From the NCBI RefSeq assembly GCF_021043365.1, contig NZ_JAJNDU010000007.1, positions 1-64,000 on the forward strand: a stretch of 64,000 nucleotides of DNA. Direction: 5' to 3'. A program made the position numbers and the translations under genes. Positions 51,347-59,270 of the stretch are shown here, in pieces. Origin of the DNA: Sphingomonas sp. IC-11. Its GTDB lineage: Bacteria; Pseudomonadota; Alphaproteobacteria; Sphingomonadales; Sphingomonadaceae. Below the pieces are notes generated by a model, which saw nothing but the letters and a program-made list of their open reading frames with translations, had not been told where the DNA came from and searched no databases. Numbering within the stretch: position 1 is the first letter of the stretch; each line of letters starts with the position of its first letter.

Positions 51347-51910
51347 TCATGCAATAGTCGCCGCTGCGGTCAGCGCGCGATAAAGCGTAGCATGGTGGCA
51401 TTTGAGCAGCTTGGCGGCTTCGCGCACCGATGTGCCCTCGCTCACCAACCGCTCACCTAGCGCAACCTGCTCAGGGGTAAGCTTGGGGGGACGGCCGAAG
51501 CGCACTCCTCGCGCCTTGGCCGCTACCCGCCCGCTGCTGGTGCGCTGATGGATCAACTCGCGCTCAAACTCGGCGATGCCGGCAAACACGGTCAGCACCA
51601 TGCGACCTGCTGGCGAGGTCGTATCCGCCCAAGGCTCCGCCAATGAACGCAGGCCGGCGCCAGCATCTTCCAGCTTTTCGGCAATGTCGAGAAGGTCGCG
51701 GGTGGAGCGCGCCAGTCGGTCGAGCCGGGTCACCACCACCGTGTCATCGTCGCGCAGCTGCTCGATCATCTTTGCCAGTTCGAGCCGGTCGCGGCGTGCG
51801 CCCGAGACCTTCTCCTCGAAGATCCGCTTGCATCCAGCGTCCTTTAGCGCGGCACGTTGCAGCCGAAGGTCTTGGTCATCGGTGGACACACGGGCGTAGC
51901 CAATCAGCAT
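51347..51910 (-). CDS. Serine recombinase (Tn3-type resolvase)
   Basis: A 187-residue small serine recombinase. MLIGYARVSTDDQDLRLQ carries the catalytic Ser. Conserved features include VSGARRDRLELAKMIEQLRDDDTVVVTRLDRLARSTRDLLD, AEFERELIHQRTSSG and a C-terminal HTH (SVREAAKLLKCHHATLYRAL). It would resolve cointegrates at the res site that begins at its own start codon. No transposase gene is near, so it may be the remainder of a Tn3-family element or a plasmid-multimer resolvase. Confidence 0.95.
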   Translation of the reverse strand: MLIGYARVSTDDQDLRLQRAALKDAGCKRIFEEKVSGARRDRLELAKMIEQLRDDDTVVVTRLDRLARSTRDLLDIAEKLEDAGAGLRSLAEPWADTTSPAGRMVLTVFAGIAEFERELIHQRTSSGRVAAKARGVRFGRPPKLTPEQVALGERLVSEGTSVREAAKLLKCHHATLYRALTAAATIA

Positions 51911-52023
51911 GTCGCAAAATTGTATCAGAATGGAAGAGTTCTGCAACCGATTTTTGCGACACGTGCGTAGGAGAGAACGAGAGCGTCGCAGCTGCTGTCG
52001 CGAAACTTAGCACTTTCGCGACA
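51910..52023. other. res: Probable res site of the serine resolvase
   Basis: Perfect arms TGTCGCAAAA (51910-51919) and TTTTGCGACA (51952-51961), followed by a 28-bp palindrome at 51996-52023 with arms TGTCGCGAAA and TTTCGCGACA around eight bases. The 28-bp unit has the size of resolvase subsite I, and the total of about 114 bases fits a full res site next to tnpR. Confidence 0.7.
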
Positions 52024-52565
52024 AGATTGTGGCCGCTTACGACCAGGCCCAGTCGCTCACGTCAGCCAACAGAAACTTCTGCTCCGGACAAAGCTGTGAT
52101 CGGTCGTTCCGAAGCGGACTGTTAATAAGCGCCAAACACCCGTCGTTCGCGCATGAGCTACAGGTTCCTATAAGCGGACCGTCCGCATTTTAGCTTCACA
52201 CTGTCATTAAAGGGTCGCGTCGGCGAAGAGGACGCCGCCAACCTTGCTTCCGAACGGTCGTGGCATCGCTTTCAGACAAGCTAATTCTGTGGCTGATCAC
52301 GCCTTCTCCCCTTCTCCCGCCATTGGATGGTAGCTCCTGCTCAAATGCAGGTTTGAAGATATCATTGGTGATTTGGGGAGTTGGACAATGTCTGAGCTCC
52401 AAGAAACACTCAACTTCGGTAGATCGCTCTTGCGATGTTGGAAATCATGTGTTCCCATTATGTTCCGCTCTCGTGTTGAGACGGGTTGCTCAGTGGAGAG
52501 TTGCAAATCTGCTTGTCAGACCAGCTCATTCCTCCGCGCACCAAATCATTACAGAGGATCGCATT
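52024..52565. other. Gene-free stretch after res
   Basis: No supported gene in about 540 bases. It includes a short GCGGACCGTCCGC palindrome near 52172 and pieces resembling the chromosomal-type ATGTCCGC repeats. It separates the resolvase from the HExxH gene. Confidence 0.4.
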
Positions 52566-53258
52566 ATGGCAGACGGAGATATCGTCGTTATCGCTAACCC
52601 GCAGTCGCCCCCGGCGACAGAGATACCTGTTCCTAATCCCGGCCCCGGCGACCCTGCGACCGCTGCCGTAAGGCAGAACGCTCAGTTCATTCAGCAGGTT
52701 CTGAAGAGTGAAAGCGATGTAACTGGCGACGACATCGTTGTTGTTGGTAAGCGGTTTATTGACACTGCGCTCAAATTAGCCACTGCAACAACATTTGTGA
52801 GAAACTCCGGAATTTCAGTTCCCTGCCTAGGTGATAACATCTACCTGCGTGGACCAATGCTGGCGTTGCGCTTCAACCTAACGAACAAGACGTTCGGACC
52901 TGGTCGGGCGGGAGCCAATTATGCCTCAGGGGGAAGTACGAGCCCGGTGGACATCAACGCCGCAGATTTCAAGAGTTACATGGCCTACGGTGAAGGCGGG
53001 GCAGGCTACCTGATCACTCATGAAATGGCGCATACCTTCAAGTCTATGCGCGACTTCAACGCTGCTAAGTTCTCAGAATTTCGAAGTGGCGCTGGTGCAG
53101 GGCTAAGTCTTGACGAGGCGAAGGCCGCATTTGCCAACACCCCGGGCTTCATCGAGGTGGAAGCAAGAGCCAACACGATCGCGCGGGCGATCTACAACAA
53201 GCTATCGGACGGCAAGGATTACGGTTTCACGCCAACAAACGGTTACGGTACCTGCTAA
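52566..53258 (+). CDS. Putative zinc metallopeptidase with TonB-box-like motifs
   Basis: About 230 residues from ATG 52566. There is no Sec signal. Residues 4-10 (GDIVVIA) and 55-61 (DDIVVVG) look like TonB boxes, which in sphingomonads normally belong to TonB-dependent receptors. The C-terminal half contains HEMAH (His 152, Glu 153, His 156), a zincin motif, and FIEVEARAN about 40 residues later could give the third ligand. I do not recognise a family. A secreted or toxin-like protease is possible. An in-frame extension to 52260 lacks support. Confidence 0.7.
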   Translation: MADGDIVVIANPQSPPATEIPVPNPGPGDPATAAVRQNAQFIQQVLKSESDVTGDDIVVVGKRFIDTALKLATATTFVRNSGISVPCLGDNIYLRGPMLALRFNLTNKTFGPGRAGANYASGGSTSPVDINAADFKSYMAYGEGGAGYLITHEMAHTFKSMRDFNAAKFSEFRSGAGAGLSLDEAKAAFANTPGFIEVEARANTIARAIYNKLSDGKDYGFTPTNGYGTC

Positions 53259-53335
53259 TGCTGCTTTGCTAAACCGACCAATGCTGACGCCAATCGACCT
53301 GTCGCGGCTGACCCGGTAGGCGTCAAACCTAAAGC

Positions 53336-53360
53336 GTCCGCCGCACGTGTTGCGGCGGAC
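53336..53360. terminator. Strong hairpin after the HExxH gene
   Basis: GTCCGCCGCA and TGCGGCGGAC form a perfect 10-bp stem with a five-base loop (CGTGT), followed by ATTATATG rather than a T-run. It lies between two rightward genes and may end transcription of the first. Confidence 0.5.
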
Positions 53361-53412
53361 ATTATATGCTATGTTTTCATAACGCAAATTGTTGGATGAG
53401 AAGGCCGAGTCC

Positions 53413-53892
53413 ATGAAAGTTAGAATTTTAGTCGCATTGGTGGCCTTCTCACTATTGCCGCGGGCCGGTGGAGCGCAAGTTCCCCCTCCGCCATCGCTTC
53501 CTGGCCAAGATGCGCTGGCCGAGCGGCTGGTGGGCGCAATAGAAGCTAAGAATGTGCCGGCCTATGCGGCACTTCTTTCGGATGGCCTCCGGGTTTTTGA
53601 GGATGGAAAAGAAGTCGCAGGCAGTAAGACCGAGTGGCTTACCACCTATGGCCCTAAGCTCGCGGCCGAAGGAGTCTTTTTCAAAGTCGGCCCCGCTTTT
53701 TCATCGTCGGGTCGACTTCTGTTTGTCGAATATGTCAACTCGACTGCAAGCTGGGGCGGGCGCATACCTGCTCACTGCTGCTGGTCACACGATGCCGTTG
53801 CCTATGATCTGGTAGATGGGAAGATCACCGTGATTAGGCGTTTGAAGGGTGGGGATAAAGCAATTAGGCAGCAAGGTGAGTCGGTACCTTGA
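53413..53892 (+). CDS. Exported NTF2/DUF4440-like protein
   Basis: A 159-residue protein with a signal peptide (KVRILVALVAFSLLPRAGGAQ). The mature part reads like a SnoaL/NTF2-type fold: DALAERLVGAIEAKNVPAYAALLSDGLRVFEDGKEV, then beta strands and KITVIRRL. Function unknown. It follows the HExxH gene after a hairpin; an immunity or accessory role for that protein is a guess. Confidence 0.6.
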   Translation: MKVRILVALVAFSLLPRAGGAQVPPPPSLPGQDALAERLVGAIEAKNVPAYAALLSDGLRVFEDGKEVAGSKTEWLTTYGPKLAAEGVFFKVGPAFSSSGRLLFVEYVNSTASWGGRIPAHCCWSHDAVAYDLVDGKITVIRRLKGGDKAIRQQGESVP

Positions 53893-54219
53893 AGTAGGCG
53901 ACATTCTATCATGTCGTGGCCATCCTCAGCGCACGCGAGAACTTCGAGCGCATGTGCATGCCCGCTTCAAAACGAAGGCTGCAGCAGGGGTCGAGTTATC
54001 GAGATCGTTGTAGACGAGGTGGCCTTACACGCTCAGTTTGCTCAGCGACGATGCCGTATCGGGAAGCAACCGGGTTTTCGCATCCGCCTCAACTAAGAGG
54101 AAGGACCGCTCCCGACCAAGCTGACCAACGGAGATCCCGTATTCGAAGTGGAAGTTGTCTCGGACGACCGCGGTCGCTGTATCGGTCCGGCGCCCCTTTG
54201 CAGGAGCGCCGGAGACAGC
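53893..54219. other. Gene-free stretch
   Basis: Short open frames exist on both strands, but none has a ribosome-binding site or recognisable domain. It may contain a decayed gene. Confidence 0.35.
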
Positions 54220-54483
54220 TTAGTTGCTGTCGGAATCGTTGTCGTCGGCGCCGTCAACGATGGCATAGATGATACCGCCGGCCAGCAGGGCGCCCAGTGC
54301 GATTGCGATGCCGCTGCCGCCTGCTGCCTTGTTGGCGCCGGTCGTCGGAGCGGACGCGCGGGTCGAGTTGCCGAGCGACAGGCTGGAGGCAGCGCTGGTA
54401 GGCGCAGCGGGGGCTGCCGACGCAGCCACGGGGGCGGCGACCATGGCAGTTGCGGCAGCAGCTGTCAGAAACTTGGTGATCAT
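54220..54483 (-). CDS. 87-residue exported small protein
   Basis: GAGGAGGA precedes ATG 54483. A signal peptide (ITKFLTAAAATAMVAAPVAASA) is followed by an Ala/Ser-rich spacer, a hydrophobic helix (GIAIALGALLAGGIIYAIV) and an acidic end (DGADDNDSDS). This architecture is common for small envelope proteins of sphingomonads. Function unknown. Confidence 0.7.
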   Translation of the reverse strand: MITKFLTAAAATAMVAAPVAASAAPAAPTSAASSLSLGNSTRASAPTTGANKAAGGSGIAIALGALLAGGIIYAIVDGADDNDSDSN

Positions 54484-54654
54484 GTATGTCCTCCTCATCA
54501 GGCGCACGGCATCCTTCGCCATCAAGCGAAACGCGCAGGGCATCAACCACGTACTGCTGAGTTGGTTGCATGGTCGGGGCTGACCCTCCGGCTGGCGCCA
54601 AGCAGGTCGGCGCGCCTGCCGGGTCCTGCGCGGCTCTCTCGGGACCGCTGCCAT

Positions 54655-54697
54655 TATGTCGGCACGTCGACACATGCACAGATCGACATATCCGAAC
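54655..54697. repeat. TGTCGACA palindrome cluster E
   Basis: ATGTCGGC, CGTCGACACATG and ATCGACATAT lie in tandem in the gap before the tyrosine recombinase. This is the leftmost member of the backbone family. Confidence 0.55.
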
Positions 54698-54776
54698 CCG
54701 AACCTACTGGGTTAATTGCTCCTGTTATTGATCCGGGGGGATTCACGTGCCGTTCCGCCCTGCTAGGATCGCTATC

Positions 54777-55787
54777 ATGCCCGCGAGCCTTTCTCCCGCC
54801 GCGTCCCTTGGCGCACGCTCCCCCGCCCCCTCGCTTCTTCCGGGCCTGGCGCTCCCGCCGATCGTGGTGGCGACGGGGCCGGAGGCGCAGCGCCACTTCC
54901 TGGAGTTTTTCGCCGCCACGATCCGCAATCCGCACACCCGCCGCGCTTATGCCCGCGGCGTGGCCGATTTCCTCGGCTGGTGCGCCCAGCGCGGGGGCAC
55001 CACCCTTCCCCAGATCCAGCCGCTGCATGTCGCTGCCTGGATCGAGGAGCTCGGCCGCCATGTCTCGGTGCCGACGGTGAAGCAGCGGCTCGCCGGGATC
55101 CGCCATCTGTTCGACTGGCTGGTGCGCGCGCAGGTGGTGGCGCAGAACCCGGCCGTGTCGGTGCGTGGCCCGGCGTATAGCGTGCGGCGCGGCAAGACGC
55201 CGGTGCTCGATCCTGCCGAGGCGCGCCAGCTGATCGACGCGATCGACGTGTCCACCCCCATCGGGCTGCGCGACCGCGCGCTGATCGGCCTCATGGTCTA
55301 TTCCTTTGCGCGGATCGGCGCGGCGCTGGCCATGCGGGTGGACGATGTCTTTGTGCAGAACCGGCGTCTGTGGGTGCGGCTGCATGAGAAGGGCGGCAAG
55401 CGGCACGAAATGCCCTGCCACCATAATCTCGAAGACTATCTCCACGCCTATATCGATGGCTGCGGGCTGGCGGGGGATCGCCCCGCTGACCGGCGCGCGC
55501 CGCTGTTCCGCACCATCGGGCGCGGCACCGGGCAGCTCAGCCAGACCCCCCTGCCCCAGGCCAGCGCCTATCAGATGGTGCGCCGGCGCGCGGCCGCGGC
55601 GGGGATCGACACGGCGATCGGCAACCATTCGTTCCGTGCGACCGGGATCACCGCTTATCTGAAGAATGGCGGTACGTTGGAACGCGCCGCGGCGATGGCC
55701 AACCACGCCTCCACCCGCACGACGCAGCTTTATGACCGTCGTTCGGACGACGTGACGCTGGACGAGGTGGAGCGCGTCATGATCTGA
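54777..55787 (+). CDS. Tyrosine recombinase (XerC/D-like)
   Basis: About 336 residues. The N-terminal SAM-like core-binding domain (NPHTRRAYARGVADFLGW) is followed by the catalytic domain with Arg 179 (SFARIGAAL), His 284 and Arg 287 (HSFRATG), His 310 (ANHAST) and nucleophile Tyr 319 (TTQLYDRR). All key residues are present. On plasmids such enzymes resolve multimers or move cassettes. It is flanked on both sides by TGTCGACA clusters. The start is taken as ATG 54777; 54747 is also in frame. Confidence 0.93.
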   Translation: MPASLSPAASLGARSPAPSLLPGLALPPIVVATGPEAQRHFLEFFAATIRNPHTRRAYARGVADFLGWCAQRGGTTLPQIQPLHVAAWIEELGRHVSVPTVKQRLAGIRHLFDWLVRAQVVAQNPAVSVRGPAYSVRRGKTPVLDPAEARQLIDAIDVSTPIGLRDRALIGLMVYSFARIGAALAMRVDDVFVQNRRLWVRLHEKGGKRHEMPCHHNLEDYLHAYIDGCGLAGDRPADRRAPLFRTIGRGTGQLSQTPLPQASAYQMVRRRAAAAGIDTAIGNHSFRATGITAYLKNGGTLERAAAMANHASTRTTQLYDRRSDDVTLDEVERVMI

Positions 55788-55788
55788 C

Positions 55789-55835
55789 GTGTCGGTGTGT
55801 CGACATGTCTCCGTTTCGACAATCCTTGCGTCGTA
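55789..55835. repeat. TGTCGACA palindrome cluster F
   Basis: GTGTCGGTGTGTCGACATGT, then TTCGACAATC, immediately after the recombinase stop. The arrangement of half-site, full palindrome and half-site is similar to cluster D. Confidence 0.55.
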
Positions 55836-55847
55836 TGGGCGTGATGA

Positions 55848-56897
55848 TCAGTTCGGATCCAGGCTCGGCGATCCGCCAAGCACGCCATCCAATGCCTCGG
55901 CCAGCTTTCCGGCAGCCGTCTGCCAGTTCACCGGGGGCCCGTCGGACACCTGATATCCGCTATAATCATCGTCGAAGAGCGAGGGGCGTTCGGGGAAATA
56001 CAGCGCGCGGATCGTCTCGGCCTGATCGGCATAATACCCGTTGAAATGCCGTGCCTTGTCCGGTGCGATCGGGATCGGTCCGCTGCTCTTGCGAAGGCCG
56101 GCGATGATGTGGGCCCGGATGGCCGACGCGTTCGGCAGGTTGCGGTTTTCCAGCAAGCGGTTGATCAGCGCCAGCGCGCGCAGATCGTCGAAATCGAGCG
56201 ACGCATTCGCGTCCCGCCGCTCGTCGAGCGTGGGCAGGCCGAAGCGCGCCGCGAAATCGGGCAGGATCGAGCCGCCGGCAAGCTCGCTGCGTTCAAAGAT
56301 CGCGACATGCATCCGTGTGGGCCCGAACACCGCCGCCCAGCGCGCCAGCATGCCGGCATAATCGAGATAGGAGGTGCCCCGGAAATGCTGGAACGGCGCC
56401 AGACTGGCGAGGCCGTTCTGGACGAAGGTGGAATAGGCGCTGAGCGCCATGCGATCCCAGCGGCGCAGATAGACGCAGATGCGGATGTCGTCGAAATGCC
56501 GGTCCAGCACAGCCTTCAGCTGGCGAATGCAGGGCGCATGGTTCAGCCGTGACGAGGCGTGTTCGGACGAAAGGATGAACGTGGCATCGGGATGGGCGGC
56601 GACCTCGCGGGCCAGTTCCGCGTCGATCCGGGCATCGAAGGCCGGGCGGTTTTCATCGGCACGCCGGCCGGCAAGCGCCGGCAGATCCGCCTCGTCCCCG
56701 CGTGTCTTGGCCCGCGCGACCAGTGCGGCATGTGCGTTCCCCGCGCCAAGCAGCGGATAGCGAAAGCCACCCTGCGTCAGCGCGTCGGTCGAGCGGGCGA
56801 GCGCCTGTTGCAGCGTCGTGGTGCCGGTCTTTTCCATGCCGATGTGCAGGATCGCCGTTCGTCGGCGCACCCCCGGCGCGGGCCCGGGATCATCCAT
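55848..56897 (-). CDS. Sulfotransferase-like protein
   Basis: A 349-residue protein. ILHIGMEKTGTTTLQQALA near the N-terminus is the 5'-phosphosulfate-binding P-loop of PAPS-dependent sulfotransferases. ICVYLRRWDRMALSAYSTFVQNG fits the 3'-phosphate loop. Such bacterial enzymes can sulfate carbohydrates. It lies on the backbone, away from the polysaccharide cluster, so sulfation of that polymer is only a possibility. ATG 56897 is chosen because the P-loop then lies close to the N-terminus. Confidence 0.82.
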   Translation of the reverse strand: MDDPGPAPGVRRRTAILHIGMEKTGTTTLQQALARSTDALTQGGFRYPLLGAGNAHAALVARAKTRGDEADLPALAGRRADENRPAFDARIDAELAREVAAHPDATFILSSEHASSRLNHAPCIRQLKAVLDRHFDDIRICVYLRRWDRMALSAYSTFVQNGLASLAPFQHFRGTSYLDYAGMLARWAAVFGPTRMHVAIFERSELAGGSILPDFAARFGLPTLDERRDANASLDFDDLRALALINRLLENRNLPNASAIRAHIIAGLRKSSGPIPIAPDKARHFNGYYADQAETIRALYFPERPSLFDDDYSGYQVSDGPPVNWQTAAGKLAEALDGVLGGSPSLDPN

Positions 56898-57297
56898 GGA
56901 AGTAACGCAACATGATGCGCGGTATCTTCCGGTGCCTCGCGCCCGCATCAAGCATTATCGACGGATCGGGCGTGATCGGCGTAGAATTCGTCCTACAGCG
57001 GCCACTCGCGGGCGCGCACCCGCGCCGCCAGTTCGGGTCTGATCGCCGTATTGCGCAACTCCGGTGCAGTGCGGCTGACATTGACGGGCGCGGTGTCGCG
57101 CAGGTCGTGGCGGGCGGCGGTTGTATGGCGCAGCCCGGGGGCAAGCAGTCCATCAATCACCGCGCACGGCCATCCGGCAGCGCCAGCACCAGGAACCGGG
57201 AAGAACAAATCGCGCCAGCGCTATAGCGCGGCTGCAGGGGCGGTGGGGCCTGCTAAAAAGCAGGGGGTACGCCGGGGCGATCTACGCCGGATGATCC
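56898..57297. other. Gene-free stretch upstream of the rep region
   Basis: No supported gene. Several open frames are shadows. A leftward frame near 57000-57200 (CAVIDGLLA) faintly recalls a PIN-domain toxin but is too broken to call. Confidence 0.35.
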
Positions 57298-57483
57298 CTA
57301 GTGGACCGGTTTCGCCGGCAGGACAGTTTCAGCTGCCTGCGCTTCGGCCATCGGCTGATAGGACCAGCCGTCGAACACGAACGCCCGATGCCTGGCATGC
57401 GGGGCGTGCTCGGCGCGCGGCTGATCGCCGGTGCGCCGATCTTGCCCATCGAAGACCGGATCGAACTCAGTATTGATACGCAT
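57298..57483 (-). CDS. 61-residue hypothetical protein
   Basis: GGGAGG lies six bases before ATG 57483 and the frame ends at TAG 57298. The product (MRINTEFDPVFDGQD…FVFDGWSYQPMAEAQ) is polar with no recognisable domain. It is divergent from repA. The good ribosome-binding site supports it. Confidence 0.5.
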   Translation of the reverse strand: MRINTEFDPVFDGQDRRTGDQPRAEHAPHARHRAFVFDGWSYQPMAEAQAAETVLPAKPVH

Positions 57484-57606
57484 GTACACCTCCCCGCGAC
57501 GGGAGGCCGTAACAGGCGATCGTCCAGAATGTTCCTGCCAATTCGGTAGTAATCCCGCGAGCTGACCAGCGCTTGCGGTGAAATGCGGACGGCAACATTC
57601 CAGACC

Positions 57607-57636
57607 CCGACATGTCGACATATCGACCCGTCGAGT
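57607..57636. repeat. TGTCGACA palindrome cluster G
   Basis: GACATGTCGACATATCGACC lies ahead of the repA operator. Part of the backbone-dispersed family. Confidence 0.55.
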
Positions 57637-57671
57637 GGCTTTCGCGGCATCGAATTCCCAGCGCCCAATTC

Positions 57672-57760
57672 ATACTCGAAAGCACGAATCCAACAGCGCT
57701 TCATCGCCCCTTCCCACGGGCGCGCGGCTTTTCCTCCCCAAAGTTCGTGCTTTCGAGTAG
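57672..57760. promoter_or_regulatory. Inverted pair of iteron sequences: likely repA operator
   Basis: The 17-bp iteron ATACTCGAAAGCACGAA occurs at 57672-57688, and its reverse complement (16 of 17 bases) at 57744-57760, ending 10 bases before the repA ATG. Iteron plasmids commonly use inverted iteron copies as the operator for Rep autorepression, so the repA promoter probably lies between them. Confidence 0.8.
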
Positions 57761-57770
57761 GAAATCCAAC

Positions 57771-58808
57771 ATGCCTATCAAGCCCGCCGGCAAGGCCGCG
57801 AAGCCGCCCGCCCCCTCCTCGGCCAAGTCCCCCGTTAAAGCTGCCGCCAAGGCCCCTGCTCGCCGTCGCGACGGGTCGCAGCGCGATCTGTTCCAGCTCG
57901 ACAGCCCGCTGACCGGCGAGATCCGCGGCGAACGTTCGCTGATGGCCTTTCCCTTCTTCGCGCTGGCGAAAAGCGCGTGGATGAAGCCGCTGACCTATCA
58001 TCACGGCCCGGTCTCGATCGAGGTGCGCCCGTCCGCCAATGGCGTCGCGACGATCTACGACAAGGAAATCGTGCTCTATATCGCCAGCCTGATGGCGGCG
58101 AAGCTCGAGGCGGGCGAGCAGGTCGAGCAGGATTTCGTCTTCACCGCGCACGATCTGTTCTCGGTCACCGGGTCGAACCACTCGGCCCGCTCCTATCAGC
58201 GGCTGTCCGAGGCGCTCGAGCGGCTGCAGGGCACGCAGATCAAGACCAATATCGAGGCTGGCGGCGAAGGCGAGGAAGGCTTCTTCTCGTGGCTGTCCGA
58301 AGCGCGGCTGCACTATTCCAAGACGCGCACTGGCGAAAAGCGGCTGAAGGCCGTGAAAGTCCGGCTGTGCGACTGGCTGTACCGGGCGATCCTGCGCGAT
58401 CGCCAGGTGCTCGATTATGCCGCGGCCTATTTCCAGCTCGGGCCGATCGAGCGGCGCATCTACGAAGTCGCGCGCGCCGCCAGCCCCGATACGCTGGATG
58501 GCGAGCGGCTGGAGATCGATCTCGCCACCTTCCGGCTGCAGATCGGCTATCAGAACCCGCTCGCCAATTTCCGCGCCGCGCTGAAGCAGATCGCGGGGAC
58601 GGACATCATCCCCGATTACGATCTCGCGCTGGTCGAGGGCGAGGTCCCGGCCGAGAACACCGGCGGGCGCGGGCGCAAGGCGGCGCCGGTCAGCGTCGTC
58701 ATCACGCGCCGGGCGCCGGCATCCGTAGATCAGGGCGCATCTGTCGATCAGGGCGCATCTGGTGATCGGGCCGCGCTTTCCGATCAGGCCGCGGACGAGG
58801 TGGCCTGA
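57771..58808 (+). CDS. repA: Replication initiator protein A (RPA family)
   Basis: A 345-residue plasmid initiator. A basic Ala/Pro/Lys N-terminus (residues 1-35) leads into the RPA core: LMAFPFFALAKSAWMKPLTYHHGPVSIEVRP, YDKEIVLYIASLMA, YQRLSEALERLQGTQIKTNI, VRLCDWLYRAILRDRQVLDYAAAYFQLGPIERRIYEVARA. It should bind the iterons downstream and open the origin. AGGAAAT precedes ATG 57771; the frame is open further upstream but would run through the operator. The C-terminus carries a short repeat (VDQGAS twice). Confidence 0.93.
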   Translation: MPIKPAGKAAKPPAPSSAKSPVKAAAKAPARRRDGSQRDLFQLDSPLTGEIRGERSLMAFPFFALAKSAWMKPLTYHHGPVSIEVRPSANGVATIYDKEIVLYIASLMAAKLEAGEQVEQDFVFTAHDLFSVTGSNHSARSYQRLSEALERLQGTQIKTNIEAGGEGEEGFFSWLSEARLHYSKTRTGEKRLKAVKVRLCDWLYRAILRDRQVLDYAAAYFQLGPIERRIYEVARAASPDTLDGERLEIDLATFRLQIGYQNPLANFRAALKQIAGTDIIPDYDLALVEGEVPAENTGGRGRKAAPVSVVITRRAPASVDQGASVDQGASGDRAALSDQAADEVA

Positions 58809-58876
58809 CGTTCCGCCCTGCAACGCGAATCAGTGTTCGAATCGCGCACTGACACGGCAAAGACCCGCATTAATTG

Positions 58877-58989
58877 ATACTCGAAAGCACGAAGTATTGC
58901 CGTAATTCATACTCGAAAGCACGAATGCGCGTGCCAATAGATACTCGAAAGCACGAACTTTTTCAGCATTTCATACTCGAAAGCACGAA
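58877..58989 (+). repeat. oriV: Four direct iterons with 32-bp period: probable origin of replication
   Basis: ATACTCGAAAGCACGAA recurs exactly at 58877-58893, 58909-58925, 58941-58957 and 58973-58989. The starts are 32 bases apart, about three helical turns, so bound RepA monomers would line up on one face. The array lies directly after repA. The same 17-mer forms the repA operator. I did not see a clear DnaA box. Confidence 0.9.
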
Positions 58990-59092
58990 CTGTAACGTCT
59001 TCCGATGATGGAATTAACCTGCGAGAATATCGCGGAACGCCGGCATGGGGCCGGCGCGAAGCAAGCAGGTGGCCGTGACCTCATAAAGGAAA

Positions 59093-59112
59093 GCCCGGCA
59101 CGAAGGCCGGGC
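59093..59112. terminator. Hairpin downstream of the iterons
   Basis: GCCCGGC and GCCGGGC with a six-base loop. It could end transcription leaving repA or form part of the origin. No T-run follows. Confidence 0.35.
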
Positions 59113-59270
59113 ATCCCAGGAGTTTGATGGAGCGACGTCGCCAAACGTCGACCCGGAGCAAAACCAACTGCTCCCTCCAGATACCCCGGAACCCTCCCCG
59201 GTTCAAGGATGCGCGTTTCGCGCCACGCCCTCTTTTTGTCTGTGTCCCGGCCCCTTGAGGGGGAAGGAAG

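Noticed and set aside
52260..52565. N-terminal extension of the HExxH protein from 52260
   Set aside because: The extension is non-native in composition and the ATG at 52566 has an AGAGG sequence upstream and is followed at once by the TonB-box-like motif.
53893..54219. Protein-coding gene between the NTF2-like and small exported genes
   Set aside because: Frames are short, overlapping and without ribosome-binding sites or domains.
56993..57208. PIN-domain (VapC) toxin remnant
   Set aside because: CAVIDGLLA recalls the motif, but the remaining acidic residues are absent and the reading frame does not continue sensibly.
57282..58823. Leftward 513-codon frame over repA
   Set aside because: It runs through the operator and the whole repA gene in antisense. 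Only its last 61 codons (57298-57483, another frame) look like a real small gene.
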